Source: Acanthosepion esculentum
Lineage: Eukaryota; Mollusca; Cephalopoda; Sepiida; Sepiidae
Reading direction: 5' to 3'
Assembly (NCBI GenBank): GCA_964036315.1
Contig: OZ038509.1
Location: 33,907,499-33,971,498, forward strand
Length of the DNA stretch: 64,000 nucleotides
The position numbers and the translations under genes were made by a program. Every line of letters begins with the position of its first letter. Positions within the stretch are counted from its first letter, which is position 1. Shown here in pieces: positions 11,755 through 22,852 of the stretch. The notes under the pieces are model-generated. The model was not told where the DNA came from, made no database searches, and saw only the letters and a list, made by a program, of their open reading frames with translations.

Positions 11755-13520
11755 AGAAACTTGAATTTTCGGAACGGACAAATTATACTGCAATGAAATA
11801 AGCATGTATGAAATGAAAACAAAATGCTAAAGATAAGATCAGAAGAAAAAAGAAATAATTTCAAAAGGTCATTTGAACATTCAGAAACAATTTGTCCTCA
11901 ACAGATCGTTCGTTCATGAAACATGATATAACACACTGAAGCCATAAGATGGTTAAATGTTAATTCTGAGTTGAAAAGGGTTAAGACCAAAATGGAATGT
12001 AAGCTGGAAGATAGATAGATAGATAGATAGATACATACATACATACATACATAGATAAGGATAGATAGGTAGATAAGGAGAGAGAGAAAGAAAGAGAGAG
12101 AGAGGAAGCATTATCCTAGGTGAAAAAGAAACAGTTGGATTTCTTATCTCCAAATTTTATTTATATTATCTGTCAAGGGTCTGGCATGCGGACGAAAACA
12201 GATTTAGAGAAATGATTTTATCTCTTTCTTGGGGAATTAGGAAAACACATATCATTAACGAGAGGAGAAACAGACGTTGCTGATATTTTCGTTGAAGAAA
12301 ACGATTTGGGAAATTTAAACGAAGAAAAAAACCCGTTGTGAGGGTCTAAGTCATGAAGATCAATCCTGTCGTAACAAGCACGCGATCGGATTTATATTTT
12401 CGCTAGACAGAGACCAGACCAGGGATTTAGAACAATTTTATCTCTTCCTTTACAATCTAAGCAAACAAATATATTTTCATTGACGAAAACGAATTGGTGA
12501 AACAACCCTTTTTCTTGGGGTCGAAATTATGAAAAAAGACCCCGTAATTGGCGAAAAGGTGATTTGATTTGTTTTCGCTAGACACAAATAAGTCCAAGAA
12601 TGGAGAGATAATTTTATTTCTTCTTTGAGGAAACAAAGGAATTAAAATTAATGATTAGAATAAACTGCACCCTTTCGCCCAAGCGATTTAAAAATTAGAT
12701 TTGTCACAAAGACATTTATGCCAGCCTTGGGATGTAGGTTGAGGAGGAAGGCTGAGAAGGAAGGAGGAAGAGGGAGTATTTTGCGCCGCCTGTGTGGAAT
12801 GGTGGTACGAGATGTGAAGTGAAGCAGGTTGGAGTTACTAGAGGAGAAATCACTGTAACTACTCCCGAGGTGGATAATTTTCAAAATTTGGAAATTTGAT
12901 TAAGAAACCAAAAATAGGGAACAAAGAACTCTTATTAGGATTAATGTGGAAACTGTACAATTAATGAGTCCCTGGAACCCTCCAGACCCACAACAGTTTT
13001 GGGCGGAAGTGCATATAGGCAGATAGCTTTGAGAGCTCAAAGACTTCAGCGTTGAAACTGGAATCGAAAGCCTCTGGAATTCGCGTCAACTGCCACCAGA
13101 TTTTCTGATTCCGAAAAAATTTGAACTTAATTAATTTGGCGATGCACAGTGTAACTATAGAAATTGATGCGGGAAGGGTTTATATTTGTTATACCAAGAA
13201 ATATATAAACCAATTGAAGATTAACCCCATGTATCTTTCGTTCTATTTTTTTCGTTGTGAAGATATTTCTTTCTTAATATAGCATCCGCCATGGCTTGAA
13301 CCAGAGATGCGATTATTAGAACATTCTATCTTCCACTGCTCTGAGATCAAGAACATAACTTGGGCAGAGTTGGTGTGGATCGAAGTGGCCAGCGACCAAC
13401 AACCAGCGTCAGCATTGACCAGCGCAGAGTTAGCTCTGTGGTTAAAACGTCGTCCTAAGACCGGACCACTAAACGTGTAGGCGACGGTAAGAGGCTTTAT
13501 ACGCTACAAATAACTGCCTT
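11755..13520 (+). repeat. Family A interspersed repeat, copy 2
   Basis: Its main body, 11880-13520, is colinear with 8170-9700, including the GATA/CATA microsatellite at 12007-12100 and the TATA-like block near 13200. The extra left part, 11755-11930, matches 53245-53410. The two long copies lie about 3.7 kb apart in the same orientation and are clearly diverged. Confidence 0.75.
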
Positions 13521-13918
13521 TATCTAAAACAGATGTTCTCAAACATCTCCTAGGGGTTCATGCAACATTACTGGGGTCCACACAAAAAAGATTGAAGAAG
13601 CATAATATATGGGAAAACAAATGACACTGATAAAAATATCCACTTTTCTGGAAAAAAAACACAGCTCGACATTATTAGTATTCCATCACTATCAAATGCA
13701 CGTAATAGAATCAACATTGTGAAAAAGTGTAATGTTTGACTACCACTGATATCGATGGAGTGGAATATAAAAAATAAACTCGCCGGCCAGCATCATCCCA
13801 GGGTTCTCATTGAATAAATCTGCACTTGTTAATTTACTAATTATTCACATATTTTTAAATATTTTATTATGACTTATTTTACTAGTGTACATAAATATTC
13901 CATAGAATTTAGGTATTA
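13521..13918. other. Unannotated stretch
   Basis: No coding or RNA signal recognised. Confidence 0.5.
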
Positions 13919-14090
13919 CAGTGTAACCCGGATATAAGAGAAACCCGGATATAAGATATATTTTATCTGGTCCCAAATTAGAGCCTGTGTTAATGTATAT
14001 ATAATAGTCCAAATCCGGATATAAGAGAAACACGGATATAAGAGACTTATTCTCCGGTCCCGACAACTCTCTTATATCCGGGTTACACTG
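13919..14090 (-). mobile_element. CAGTGTAACC MITE, copy 2
   Basis: The cleanest of the four copies. It has intact CAGTGTAACCCGGATATAAG termini, perfect for about 20 bp, and TA on both sides. Same orientation as copy 1, with a shorter interior. Confidence 0.93.
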
Positions 14091-14559
14091 TAAATACAAT
14101 TTTATTTCCATTAAATTAGTTTTACTTCAAAATAAACATATGCATTTATATATTTCTATAATACAATTCCTAAACTTATCTATTAGTAAAAAATAAAATA
14201 AAATAATTTTTTTTTTCATAGAATGGTTAAGGGGGTCCACAAAAAAAAATTGGGAATAAAAGTGGTCCATGGGTAAAAAAAACGGTGAGAGGATCCCCGC
14301 TCTAGTCTCGTTCTGTGCTGCAGTCTTATTATTTTGTATACGCCCCTCTCTTTCTTTCTTCTATAGCTGGGAATAATCAAAATCAAGTTGGAGTAATCAA
14401 TTTCAAATTGAGACTAAACAATTTCAAGTTGGTACTAAACAATTTCAAATGGAGTTTAAATAATTTTAGATTGATACTAAACAATTTCAAGTTGAACTAA
14501 ACAATTAGTGCTAAACACAAGGCTTTTATTGAAGAGTTTGTTGAGGAGAATCCATGAAT

Positions 14560-15403
14560 AACGTTGAAGCAGCTGGAAGCTTTGATACAGCAGAGATTCT
14601 ATATGTTTCTAAGCCCCAAAGGTATTCGACAACATTTGAATGGACTTTTATTCACACTCAAAAAGGTTTACAATGAGCCGGAGAATGCGAATGGCGATAT
14701 CAACAAAAACAATCGTTGACAATATGTCCAGGAGCTTCTACGATTCCAGGTCAACAATAACCCAGTTGTTTACGTTGTTGAAACAAATTTTAATTGGTAT
14801 ATTTCTCGTAAGGAAGGGCGATCAAGGAAGGGGAGTCGCTGCACTGTGGTCGCCGCTGGGACTCGTGGGGCAAATATTCACTTAATTGGAGGGAGCAGTA
14901 GCCTCGCATTAATGTATCATGAAATCCGTCGAAGGTCATTAAAAAAAGAACAAGCTGAAGAATTTGTGAGACATTGTTTACAACGGGCCCACGACAGATA
15001 CCAGTCAGCTGTGCTATTGGTGGCTGACAATGCCATGCTTTGTTGGAAAACGTATTTCTGGAACCTGAGTTTGCTCATCACCACTTCTTACGCCTTGGAT
15101 CATGATCATATCGGTGATGAATCCGGTAAAAGGAGCATGATCATATCGGTGATGAATCCGGTAAAAGGAGCATGATCAATTCTTAAGTCTGGTGTAAAAT
15201 CCGAGGTAGCTTTGAAAATTCCTCGAGTTCTTGCAGGTGAAAGACGGGGAAATGCAACAGAAACTGAATTTCGCAGTGCACAATTTGAGCGAGTGATTGC
15301 TAATAATATACTTCTAATAACCCTACCTAAATGTATTGCTCTGTTGGCACGTGTTCAGCGATTTATACAGCCAGCCTTGGATCTTGAGGATATGAATTTT
15401 TGA
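14560..15403 (+). pseudogene. IS630/Tc1-like transposase, inactivated
   Basis: Recognisable in order are a decayed N-terminal region, PVVYVVETNFNWYISRKEGR (the family normally has D in the V-x-E-T block), GTRGANIHLIGG, VLLVADNAMLCW (second acidic residue retained) and, after a 35-bp tandem duplication, NPVKGA where NPIEN with the last catalytic acid is expected. The C-terminus SGVKSEVALKIPRV reaches a stop at 15403. Transposases of this class cut and paste their own ends. Loss of the first and last catalytic residues plus frameshifts make this copy dead. Confidence 0.75.
15101..15170 (+). repeat. 35-bp tandem duplication in the transposase
   Basis: The unit starting catgatcatatcgg is repeated exactly twice (15101-15135, 15136-15170). 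It disrupts the frame around the third catalytic acid. Confidence 0.95.
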
Positions 15404-15590
15404 CATGAACGAAGACACTGATATCCCATAATTCATGAGTTAGTGACAATAAATATTTGCTAGCGCAGTTTCATTGTTATGCTTCATTTGTTTTGTTGAA
15501 GAATCTATTTGTAAACTTGAAATTGTTCAGTATCAATTTGAAATTGTTTAGTACCGACTTGAAATTGTATAGTCTGACGTAGAAGCCCTG

Positions 15591-16810
15591 TTAAACATTA
15601 ATAGAAACATTCGTTATTTCTTTTTAAAGAGACATTATTATTTTCCATTGGCGGAAGTTATAAACATTTGAAATGACTGAAATCCACTGAAATAACTATT
15701 CAAACAGACACATATAAATTCAGATTTTCGTATATAGGTGGCTTTAAATACAAATCCCTATTTTATTTGCCGGTCCATGATGTCAGAGTGTTGGTTGTAT
15801 GGCAGTAGGAAGTTATCTTTCTGCGAATAAAGCGTAATTTCTCTTGCTGTAGCTGGCCAAATAGCGTGTGACATGAAAGGACTGCTAAACATTTTGGTGT
15901 GCTAATACTCACCAAATACAAGGCTATTAACCACTCAAGGTAGAAGTTTACTGAATGAGTTTTTTTTTGTATGAATGAAAGTGGAGAAGGTAAGAAATAC
16001 CGTTATGGAGGAAGACAATGTTTCACCTACACTTGGAGAGGGAAAGATCGGTAAAGTATCCTCTCAGGTTTCTGTTCTACGAAGTAGCTGTTCTTGGGAA
16101 GAAGACTGAACTTACTTACTAACTGAATACAAAGGAAATAAAGATACGAAGACCAAACAATGGATGGGAACACAAGTAACGTATAATGGCATTCAGAAAT
16201 AGCGGAAAAGACCTGTGACATGTCACGTTCTGAGTTGTTCGTTTTAAATGTCGACGAACATGCAGAGATATCAATAATGACTACCTGGAAAATATAATGT
16301 TTCTATAGCGGCATAGTTGCCCCAACTGACAGCGCTATTGAGTTCTCTCTGTATTTGTATTAATATGAGTGGAAGAATTAGGTGGTATTACGTACGGAAT
16401 GACCATCGTACATTTATATTTAGTCACGGTTATATTTTAAATATCTACATTTATGAACATGTATCAATCTTCGAATAAGCGTAATCTTACGTGTGATATC
16501 ACCTACATATATGTAATTATTTGTGTCCGGTAATAAATCACAGTAAAAAAAAAACTAACAGAAAAAAGTCAAAATTTTGGCTAGGAAAAAATCATAATTG
16601 ATTTTCAGTTTATTAGGCGTTTTCGAAACGTTAAGCTTTAAGTTTACACTAGCTTCCCATCTGAATTCTTCACAGTTAACTGATACACCCCGTTTCTTCT
16701 ATCCTTACAGACATGATCTTCATTTCATTACACATTGGGGTTGAAAAGACAGACGACCTCTTTCATCGTCTACCCAAATAGCCTATTCCCCATATGAGGC
16801 AAAAGGATTT
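15591..16810. other. Unannotated stretch
   Basis: No gene recognised. A frame at 16221-16027 on the minus strand has no family signature. Confidence 0.5.
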
Positions 16811-16814
16811 GCTT

Positions 16815-16970
16815 GATTATTAATTATATTGCTCTGTATAAATTAAATAATATACATTGAGCTTCTTTTTTTGTGGATCAGTTCTAATATTTTCATATTT
16901 ATAGAATCCATTTGGATTATATACCAAAAGTTTCATTAAAAACTACTGAAAAGGTACTGCAGGTAAGATG
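16815..16970 (+). repeat. Diverged copy of the 61.4-61.7 kb (TA)n-linked repeat
   Basis: Shares, in order, ACATTGAGCT, GTGGATCAG, the AATCCATTTGGATTATATACC block and a CTGCAGGTAA-type end with the reverse complement of 61462-61560. No hammerhead core is retained here. Confidence 0.5.
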
Positions 16971-17019
16971 TTTATTTAATTTTTCTTGTGTTGTTCTAAT
17001 TTTCTTCTTTTCTGGACGT

Positions 17020-17200
17020 AAAATATGTAGAAATTGTTCAAATATTTTTATATCCGAGCCCTTTCGGCTATACTTTTAGCCATTATCCTTGATAATGGCT
17101 AAAATTATTTGGAAAATAAAAATGTTTGGGAAATAAAACATTATTACAACTCTAGATACATACATAACACAATCCATACATTCAGTTGAAAGTAAAATAA
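17020..17200 (-). repeat. Dispersed repeat with GGCT...AGCC-GAAA hairpin, copy 1
   Basis: Homologous to 55091-55200. Both share, on the minus strand, ATGGCTAAA, TATAGCCGAAAG and a diverged 3' flank. This copy also contains a perfect 10-bp inverted repeat around CTT at 17079-17101. The GAAA after a hairpin resembles the second box of a hammerhead, but box 1 is not conserved. Confidence 0.55.
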
Positions 17201-17265
17201 AATATAAGAACAAAAGAACATATTATAAGAACAAAAGAAAAATTAAATAAAATCTTAAATATACG

Positions 17266-17271
<6 letters not shown>

Positions 17272-17312
<41 letters not shown>
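17272..17312. repeat. (TA)n microsatellite
   Basis: A pure TA tract immediately left of a foldback arm. Confidence 0.97.
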
Positions 17313-17319
<7 letters not shown>

Positions 17320-17456
17320 ATTAACTGATTTAAAATATGTTTTTTTTTCACTACACAGTAATAACCATGTTTCAAAAATGGAAGCTAAAAGCTTCGAATT
17401 TAATTTTGTTATTAAATTAAAGACATTGGTTCCATTTCCTCGTCAAGCGAATTTTC
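17313..17456 (+). repeat. Single arm of the 30.7-31.6 kb foldback family
   Basis: About 145 bp match 30672-30815 closely, including CAGTAATAACCATGTTTC and the CATTTCCTCGTCAAGCGAATTTT edge. The match stops where the Tc1 reading frame starts. Confidence 0.85.
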
Positions 17457-17458
17457 AA

Positions 17459-18121
17459 AACTGTTCACTGTGAGCTCCATAAGGCTGCATATCATGGAAG
17501 ACCCACCGTGAGAAAACCTCTTCTCTCCTCTCGCAACATTCAAAAGAGGTTGAAGTGGTGCATCACTTGAGATCACAATGCCTGGTCTGCAGACCAATGG
17601 AAGCAAATCATATTCTCAAAAAAGTCCAGTTTTTCTCTTTTCCCAGCTTCAGGGCGATATTATGTGTGGAGGCAGCCCAAAGAAGTTTACAACCCTGGCT
17701 GCCTTCGTCCAACAGGGAAGCATGGAGGTGGATCAGTGATAGTTTGGGCCGCCATATCATGGAAATGCCTCGGTCCAATAGTGGCCCTGCATGGTAGAAT
17801 CAACAGCAAAGATTACCTGAACATTTTGGGAGATCATGTTTATCCAATGGCCAAGACTTTATTCCCTGATGGTGACTGCATCTTCCAAGACGATAATGTT
17901 CCAATACATACCGCTCGAGTGGTTAAGAATTGGCATGAATTGCATGAAAGTGAGCTAGAACAAATAGAGTGGCCTCCCCAATCTCCAGATATCAATATTA
18001 TTGAACATTTGTGGTGCATTTTGGAGCAACAAGTTAGGAGCCGCTATCCTCCGTCGTCGTGTCGTAAAGGGCTGAAAATTCCCCTGGATGAAGTCAGAAA
18101 ACTATGATTCCATTCCTAGAC
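17459..18121 (+). pseudogene. Tc1-like transposase, 5'-truncated
   Basis: The frame begins KTVHCELHKAAYHGRPTV, part of the second helix-turn-helix region. It continues with NIQKRLKWC, a stop, then the catalytic domain. The first catalytic block reads IFSKKSSF, where the family has SDES, so the first aspartate is lost. The second block FQDDNVPIHTA and third block WPPQSPDINIIEHLW, holding the second D and the E of the DD34E triad, are intact. A long uninterrupted frame (17664-18107) covers most of the catalytic core. Tc1 transposases cut and paste at TA. This copy is inactive: N-terminus missing, stop present, D changed. Confidence 0.92.
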
Positions 18122-18169
18122 GTATTAAAGCTGTCTGTGAGGGTAAAGGAGGACCAACTCCATATTAAA

Positions 18170-18221
18170 TAAATTTTCTTTGAATTTAACAAGTGTTTCA
18201 AATATTTTTATCCAACCCCTG
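18170..18221 (+). repeat. Right terminal inverted repeat of the Tc1 element
   Basis: Ends ...TATTTTTATCCAACCCCTG followed by TA. This is the expected CAGGGGTTGGATAAAAATA-type Tc1 terminus. No matching left terminus is present; its place is taken by the foldback arm at 17313-17456. Confidence 0.75.
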
Positions 18222-18239
18222 TATATATATATATATATG

Positions 18240-18855
18240 TATTGTGGATGTGCGTCTAAAAATCCAGATATAGATAAAGGAAAAGACAAGAGGAAATAAT
18301 TTTTATGCTAACGTGCCTCGTCCCCTGAGGAATATTATATGGCGAGTGCGGAGATTTTATATGGCAACAGAAGTAATGGAGAGAAAATTATTGTCAATTG
18401 AAATTTTGAATTAGATAATGCTCTAAAATATTCTTAAATCTTACTGTGCGAGGCATGGTAAATATGGAGGACGCTAAGTGGCGTAATTTTTACCCTAAAG
18501 AGTCTGAAAGAACGAGCATAATGTTGCCGTTGGCTATTGATATTTTTTCGCAGCTGCTTTAGTCACTGTTATATATCAGTTGTGTAAAAATAGAAAACAC
18601 CTGAACTACTGTATTGAAGTATAAACACACGCAGACGTAAGTGTTTGTTGGTGTACGCTGTCGTAGTATATGGAAGGAGAATCTCGAAGAAATAAAATCA
18701 TTTTTGAAGTCAATCAATAAATATCGACAAAAAAAAAGATAATGTCATGACGTTGTCAGATTTTTCATAAAATTATTTTTATTCAATTATTTGCAGCAGA
18801 CATTTTTGCAAATATTTGCTTAAAATTCTTATTTTATTTACACTCTCAGCACCAA
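18240..18855. other. Unannotated stretch
   Basis: No gene or repeat partner recognised. Confidence 0.5.
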
Positions 18856-18859
18856 CAAA

Positions 18860-19915
18860 AGCCTATTCTTTTTTATTTCTTACCATTTTAACTTATCTCT
18901 CTCATTATCTAAATCTATTTTTTCTATTTTGAACATTCTTTTTTCTTTCTTTCGTTTTTCTTTTGACACTTTTCTGTCTTGCTTTTCTTTTCATGCTTTC
19001 TTTCTTTTTATTTGCTTCTTTCTATCTTTTTACCATTCTCAATTATTTAATACTATCCTAATTTAAACGTACTTTGTTCTATTTTAGGCTTCTTTCTTTC
19101 TTTCTTTCTTTCTTTTGACACCTTACTGTCTTGTTTTTCTTTTATGCTGTTTTCTTTTAACCATTTATCAATTATTTATTACTCTCTTTATCTCAACATA
19201 TTTTCTTTCTATTTTATCCTTCTTTCTTTCTTTCTATACTTTTCCCTTTTTCTTTTCATTCTTTCTTCTTTTCGTTTTCATTCTTTTTTCTCATCCGTTT
19301 TTCTTTACATTTATTCTTTTTTGTTTGTTTCCTTTTCGTTGTTTTCTTTCTTTCCCTCTCATTTCTTTTATCTGAATCTCTAACTTTCTTTACTTTGGTT
19401 TCATTCATTTGTTTTTCTGTTCATGTTAAATCGCATCTTTCATTTCTTTTTGTTTTCATCTCTGTTGTCATATCTCTTTCTCCTTTCCTTTAATTCTCTT
19501 TTCTTTCCATACTTTTTAGATCTTCATTTTCCACCTCTATTTTTATTTCTTGCTTTTTCCTTTATTTTCTTTTCTTTCATTATTTCTTTTATTATTTTAC
19601 CTCATCTTCTTCTCATTTCCCTCTCCACATTTTATGATTTCTTTTTTATATCTCCTTCTTTCTTTTTTCTTTTTTTCTCGTCCGCTCATCTTTTGTTTTC
19701 TTCTTTCTTAATTTGTACCTTCAAAAATCTTTATTTATTTATTTTCTAAAGTGATTGCCATTTATTACTTCCAATTCTTTCCTTCTTCCTGTCTTTTTTC
19801 TCTTTATCCTTTCTCTTCCTTCTTATCCTTCTATTTTTTCCTCTTTCGTTCCTTTAAAACCATTTCTCTTTTTCTGTGTATTTTGTTGCTTTCGTTTTTT
19901 AAGTTTTAAATTTTT
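18860..19915 (+). repeat. One-kilobase polypyrimidine (T/C) strand
   Basis: Over about 1.05 kb the plus strand is overwhelmingly T and C in TTTCTT-type runs, with few purines. The apparent proteins (19115-19749) are only F, L, S, I and Y strings forced by composition. Such tracts can form triplex (H-) DNA. It reads as an expanded and diverged pyrimidine microsatellite. Confidence 0.9.
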
Positions 19916-20210
19916 TCATGGTCAACCCAGACAACTGACGAATCACTATTGTGTATATTTCAAAAGGTAAGAAGTAAACAATTTTTTATATGTTGAAAAT
20001 GATTTCATTTCTTAGTGTCCGTTGTTTTATTTTTATTTTAGGACTGTATTCTTATAAAAAATTTTGGACGAGTCCTTCTACTTTCCCTGACTGCCCTGGA
20101 CATAGGTTAGTATTACCAATAAATACAAAAAAAAGTAAAATTACAAGACACAGTCGAAGGCAAAAGTTTGTGTCAAGGTCATATTTTTCTTATAATCTTA
20201 ACTGATCACT

Positions 20211-20370
20211 TCTGATTTCACTGCTTGTAGACAAAATGACCCCAATCTTATATGGTAGTGCTTCGAGATTATTGTACAGTTTCAACCTTGAAATTAGCTA
20301 CGTAAATATATTAATCTCTGAGTAAAAAAAATTTTGACCCTTATAAATTCGAAGTATTCTTGAAAATATA
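20211..20370 (+). repeat. 160-bp inverted repeat, left member
   Basis: Nearly identical to the reverse complement of 26375-26548, except for an extra ~18 bp in the right copy. It lies just upstream of the PLE-like RT/GIY-YIG relic and may be one of its terminal repeats. Confidence 0.9.
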
Positions 20371-20624
20371 ATTCAAATAGGGGCAAGTAAAAAATATAAG
20401 GGGGATAAAAATAATTACGATGTTTGTCCATTTGTTCAGATTTTGATAAATTTTCAGTATTCCGTAGTGGTGTTTCCAAAACCTTTCTAATAGTATCTGA
20501 TTTTAGTGCCTTACTAAACATAGTATCAGCAGCCGCCCTGGGGTTATAAAACAAGCAAATCCTTAAAGTATCTCTCTTGCGGGTTTTCATCCTTTCGAAG
20601 CGTGTGTGTCCCCCTCAATTTTAA

Positions 20625-21632
20625 AGTATTATCCCTACTTTTAATAACTAATAGACTATACGTTCTTTTTAAACAAATAAATACATTAGACTTACGGAAT
20701 AATTTATACACACCTTATAAAACACCCAATACTAATCCTTTGTATATACACCCTGAATCTAATCATCTTCCATCTATAATTAAAGATATGCCTTTATCTA
20801 TCTAAAAGGGAATAAGTACAAATTCAGCAAATGAGAAACTTTTCTATGAACATAGTAATTTATATAATAAGGCTCTAAAAATAGGGACGACAAATGCCCA
20901 AAACTCAATTATATGAAAAATGAAAAAGTAGAAAAACCATTTGGTATACACACCCGTACAACCAAATGGTAATAATAAATTAGGACAAAAAATCCTTGCA
21001 TTAATCGTTAAACACTTTCCTAGAAACAGTAAACTCAATAAAACATTTAATAAAAAATATTCTAAAATTAAGTTACAGTTGTACTGAAAACTTAGAAATG
21101 AGTATAAAGAAACATAATGCTAATATCTGGAGTAAACCCTTAGACCAAAATCATAAAAATTTAGATAGTAAAATAAAAAGAAATGAAAATAAAGGAAAAT
21201 TATGTAACTGTAGAAATCCTCAAAACTGTCCTCTTAATAATAAATGTAGCACTAAATGAGTTGCGTACCAATGCAATATCTCATCTATTGAAGATCCATA
21301 CGAAGTTAAAGGTCACATTGGATGCACAAGACATGAGTTCAAGAAGCGTTTTAACCAAATTCAAAGCTCTTTTAAAATAAGTAAATACCTGAATCAAACG
21401 TCCCTATCTAAATACTTCTCGCATTTAAAGGAAACCAATAAAAACGTACTGTAAAATGGAAATTACTAAGAAAAGCTAGAATCTGTCGGTCATTAAATGG
21501 CCCATGTCCTGTGTGCATACATGAGAAATTATATATTGTTAAGTTCATAAAAATAAAAATTTGCTTAATCAAAGAAATGAAGTAGGTATTTTCTGCAGAC
21601 ACTGTCAAAGATTTTCCTTATATGATAATTAA
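20625..21632 (+). pseudogene. Penelope-like element: RT thumb and C-terminal GIY-YIG endonuclease relic
   Basis: Stop- and frameshift-ridden but colinear. It shows the end of an RT-like domain (TLDLRNNLYTPYKTPNT, YIHPESNHLPSIIK), a linker with KILALIVKHFPRNSKLN and YSCTENLEM, then a cysteine cluster CNCRNPQNCPLNNKC. A GIY-YIG-like core follows (VKGHIGCTRHEFKKRFN, SLSKYFSHLKE, KWKLLRKARIC, CPVCIHEKLYIV), and it ends CRHCQRFSLYDN and a stop at 21632. In PLEs the GIY-YIG nuclease nicks DNA to prime reverse transcription. The 5' part of the RT, including its catalytic aspartates, is not recognisable. The assignment to PLE rests on my recollection of similar RT plus Cys-rich GIY-YIG proteins. Confidence 0.72.
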
Positions 21633-22014
21633 ATATGATAAAATAAATGAAACGTACATATTTAAACTTGACCGTTAAATAATAATTTTTAAATAAGAAA
21701 CTAATTCTAATGTATTTATTTGTTTTAAAAGACGTATAGTATATTAGTTAATAAAAGTAGGAATAATACTTTAAAACTGGGGAAATTGATTTTAAATATT
21801 AAAAATACAACGAACTTTTGGAGAAAATCTTTGTGTATAAAATTAGAAATTAAACAGCAAAATAAAGCGCAAATAAATAAAAACAGACGACATGCGAATA
21901 AAGAATGACAGCCACACCTACCCTACTTTAACTTAACCTGATTTTGAAAGTAGCTTAGATTTGTATACTATTTACATTATTCAGACTATTGTCCTCATTT
22001 TTGTCGCCATATTT
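21633..22014. other. Unannotated AT-rich stretch between two PLE relics
   Basis: No feature recognised. Confidence 0.5.
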
Positions 22015-22065
22015 ATTACAACGTTTCGGCCGTTTTACGCTCCGCCCTTCTTCAGGTGGTTTGAA
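22015..22065 (-). promoter_or_regulatory. PLE terminal-repeat motif (hammerhead-like)
   Basis: On the minus strand: CTGAAGA (a canonical hammerhead box 1), an A, then GGGC...GGCC around a 13-nt spacer, then GAAACGTTGTAA. It lies downstream of the PLE endonuclease relic at 22386-22710, where a PLE terminal repeat is expected. The extra nucleotide before the stem departs from the canonical ribozyme, so activity is doubtful. Confidence 0.55.
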
Positions 22066-22385
22066 TGTCGAACTGAACCCTTTATTTCGCTCATTTGGTT
22101 AGACAGTTCTAGTTCCACGTGTCAGATATCAGTTATCTGCTGTTAATTCCACTCTCCAAGTTCTCCATGCCTCATCCAGGTATTGAACTCACACTCTTTG
22201 GCTCCTGTCACTGAATCTAACTAACTTCTTTATCCAGTGTCATGTGTCCTTGATCTGTGTATGAATTTCTGTGTATTATAAACCTAATGTCTTCAGCAAT
22301 CATTTTTTACCAGTGCTCATATTGCAATTTTTGCTGTTATCATTGCGTGTTTTTACCAGAGCTTATATTGCAATTTTTGTTGTTG

Positions 22386-22710
22386 TTATCGATTTTCTCT
22401 GGGACTCATTATTACTGGTTCCCATATTGTATTCATTTCTATGCTTGGTCGGCTCAGGATATTTTTGTGGCCTAGCATATGTGCTGATTCCTTGAGTTTA
22501 CGAATTTTCCAATGACGTTCTTTGTCTATGATCTCAACCTGATCCCACAGAGGGCGGTGATCCCCTTCTTCTCTCCACGCCTGATTTTTCCACTTCCCCT
22601 CGTGTTACAGCTTTCTCGTGTTTTTGAAGCCTTACCTTAAGGGGGTGGTATGTCTCCCCTTTATATTTCTTTCCGCAGATGCACGGGATAGCGTACACGC
22701 ACACAGGTAG
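22386..22710 (-). pseudogene. Penelope-like element GIY-YIG endonuclease
   Basis: Read from 22698 leftward: VYAIPCICGKKYKGETY, then PLKVRLQKHEKAV and RGEVEKSG. This matches the PLE GIY-YIG pattern (Y-x-IPC-x2-C-x3-Y-x-GET, RL-x-EH). One frameshift or small deletion follows near 22575. The next frame gives EEGDHRPLWDQVEIID, ERHWKIRKLKESAHML and ends NTIWEPVI then stop at 22386. The C-terminal endonuclease is nearly complete but the RT upstream is missing, cut off close to the (TA)n array at 22768. A different PLE family from the relic at 20625-21632. Confidence 0.9.
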
Positions 22711-22767
22711 AATGTGAACAAATGGAGTATAATTTTACTGTACGTAACATTTACTACATATCATTAT

Positions 22768-22834
<67 letters not shown>
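22768..22834. repeat. (TA)n microsatellite
   Basis: A pure TA tract lying between the PLE endonuclease relic and the hammerhead-bearing repeat. Confidence 0.98.
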
Positions 22835-22838
<4 letters not shown>

Positions 22839-22852
22839 AAATATAATCTTAA

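Larger units (their letters stand above)
14355..15590 (+). mobile_element. IS630/Tc1-type DNA transposon relic with repeated subterminal motif
   Basis: The left end (about 14380-14510) carries five or six spaced copies of an ACAATTTCAAGTTG-like motif. The right end (about 15515-15580) carries three in the opposite orientation. Between them lies a decayed transposase. Repeated subterminal motifs of this type often act as transposase-binding sites. The exact outer ends were not resolved. Confidence 0.75.

Noticed and set aside
19115..19970. Series of hydrophobic open frames resembling membrane proteins
   Set aside because: They arise from the T/C-rich strand, which lacks stop codons; F/L/S/I strings are expected from composition.
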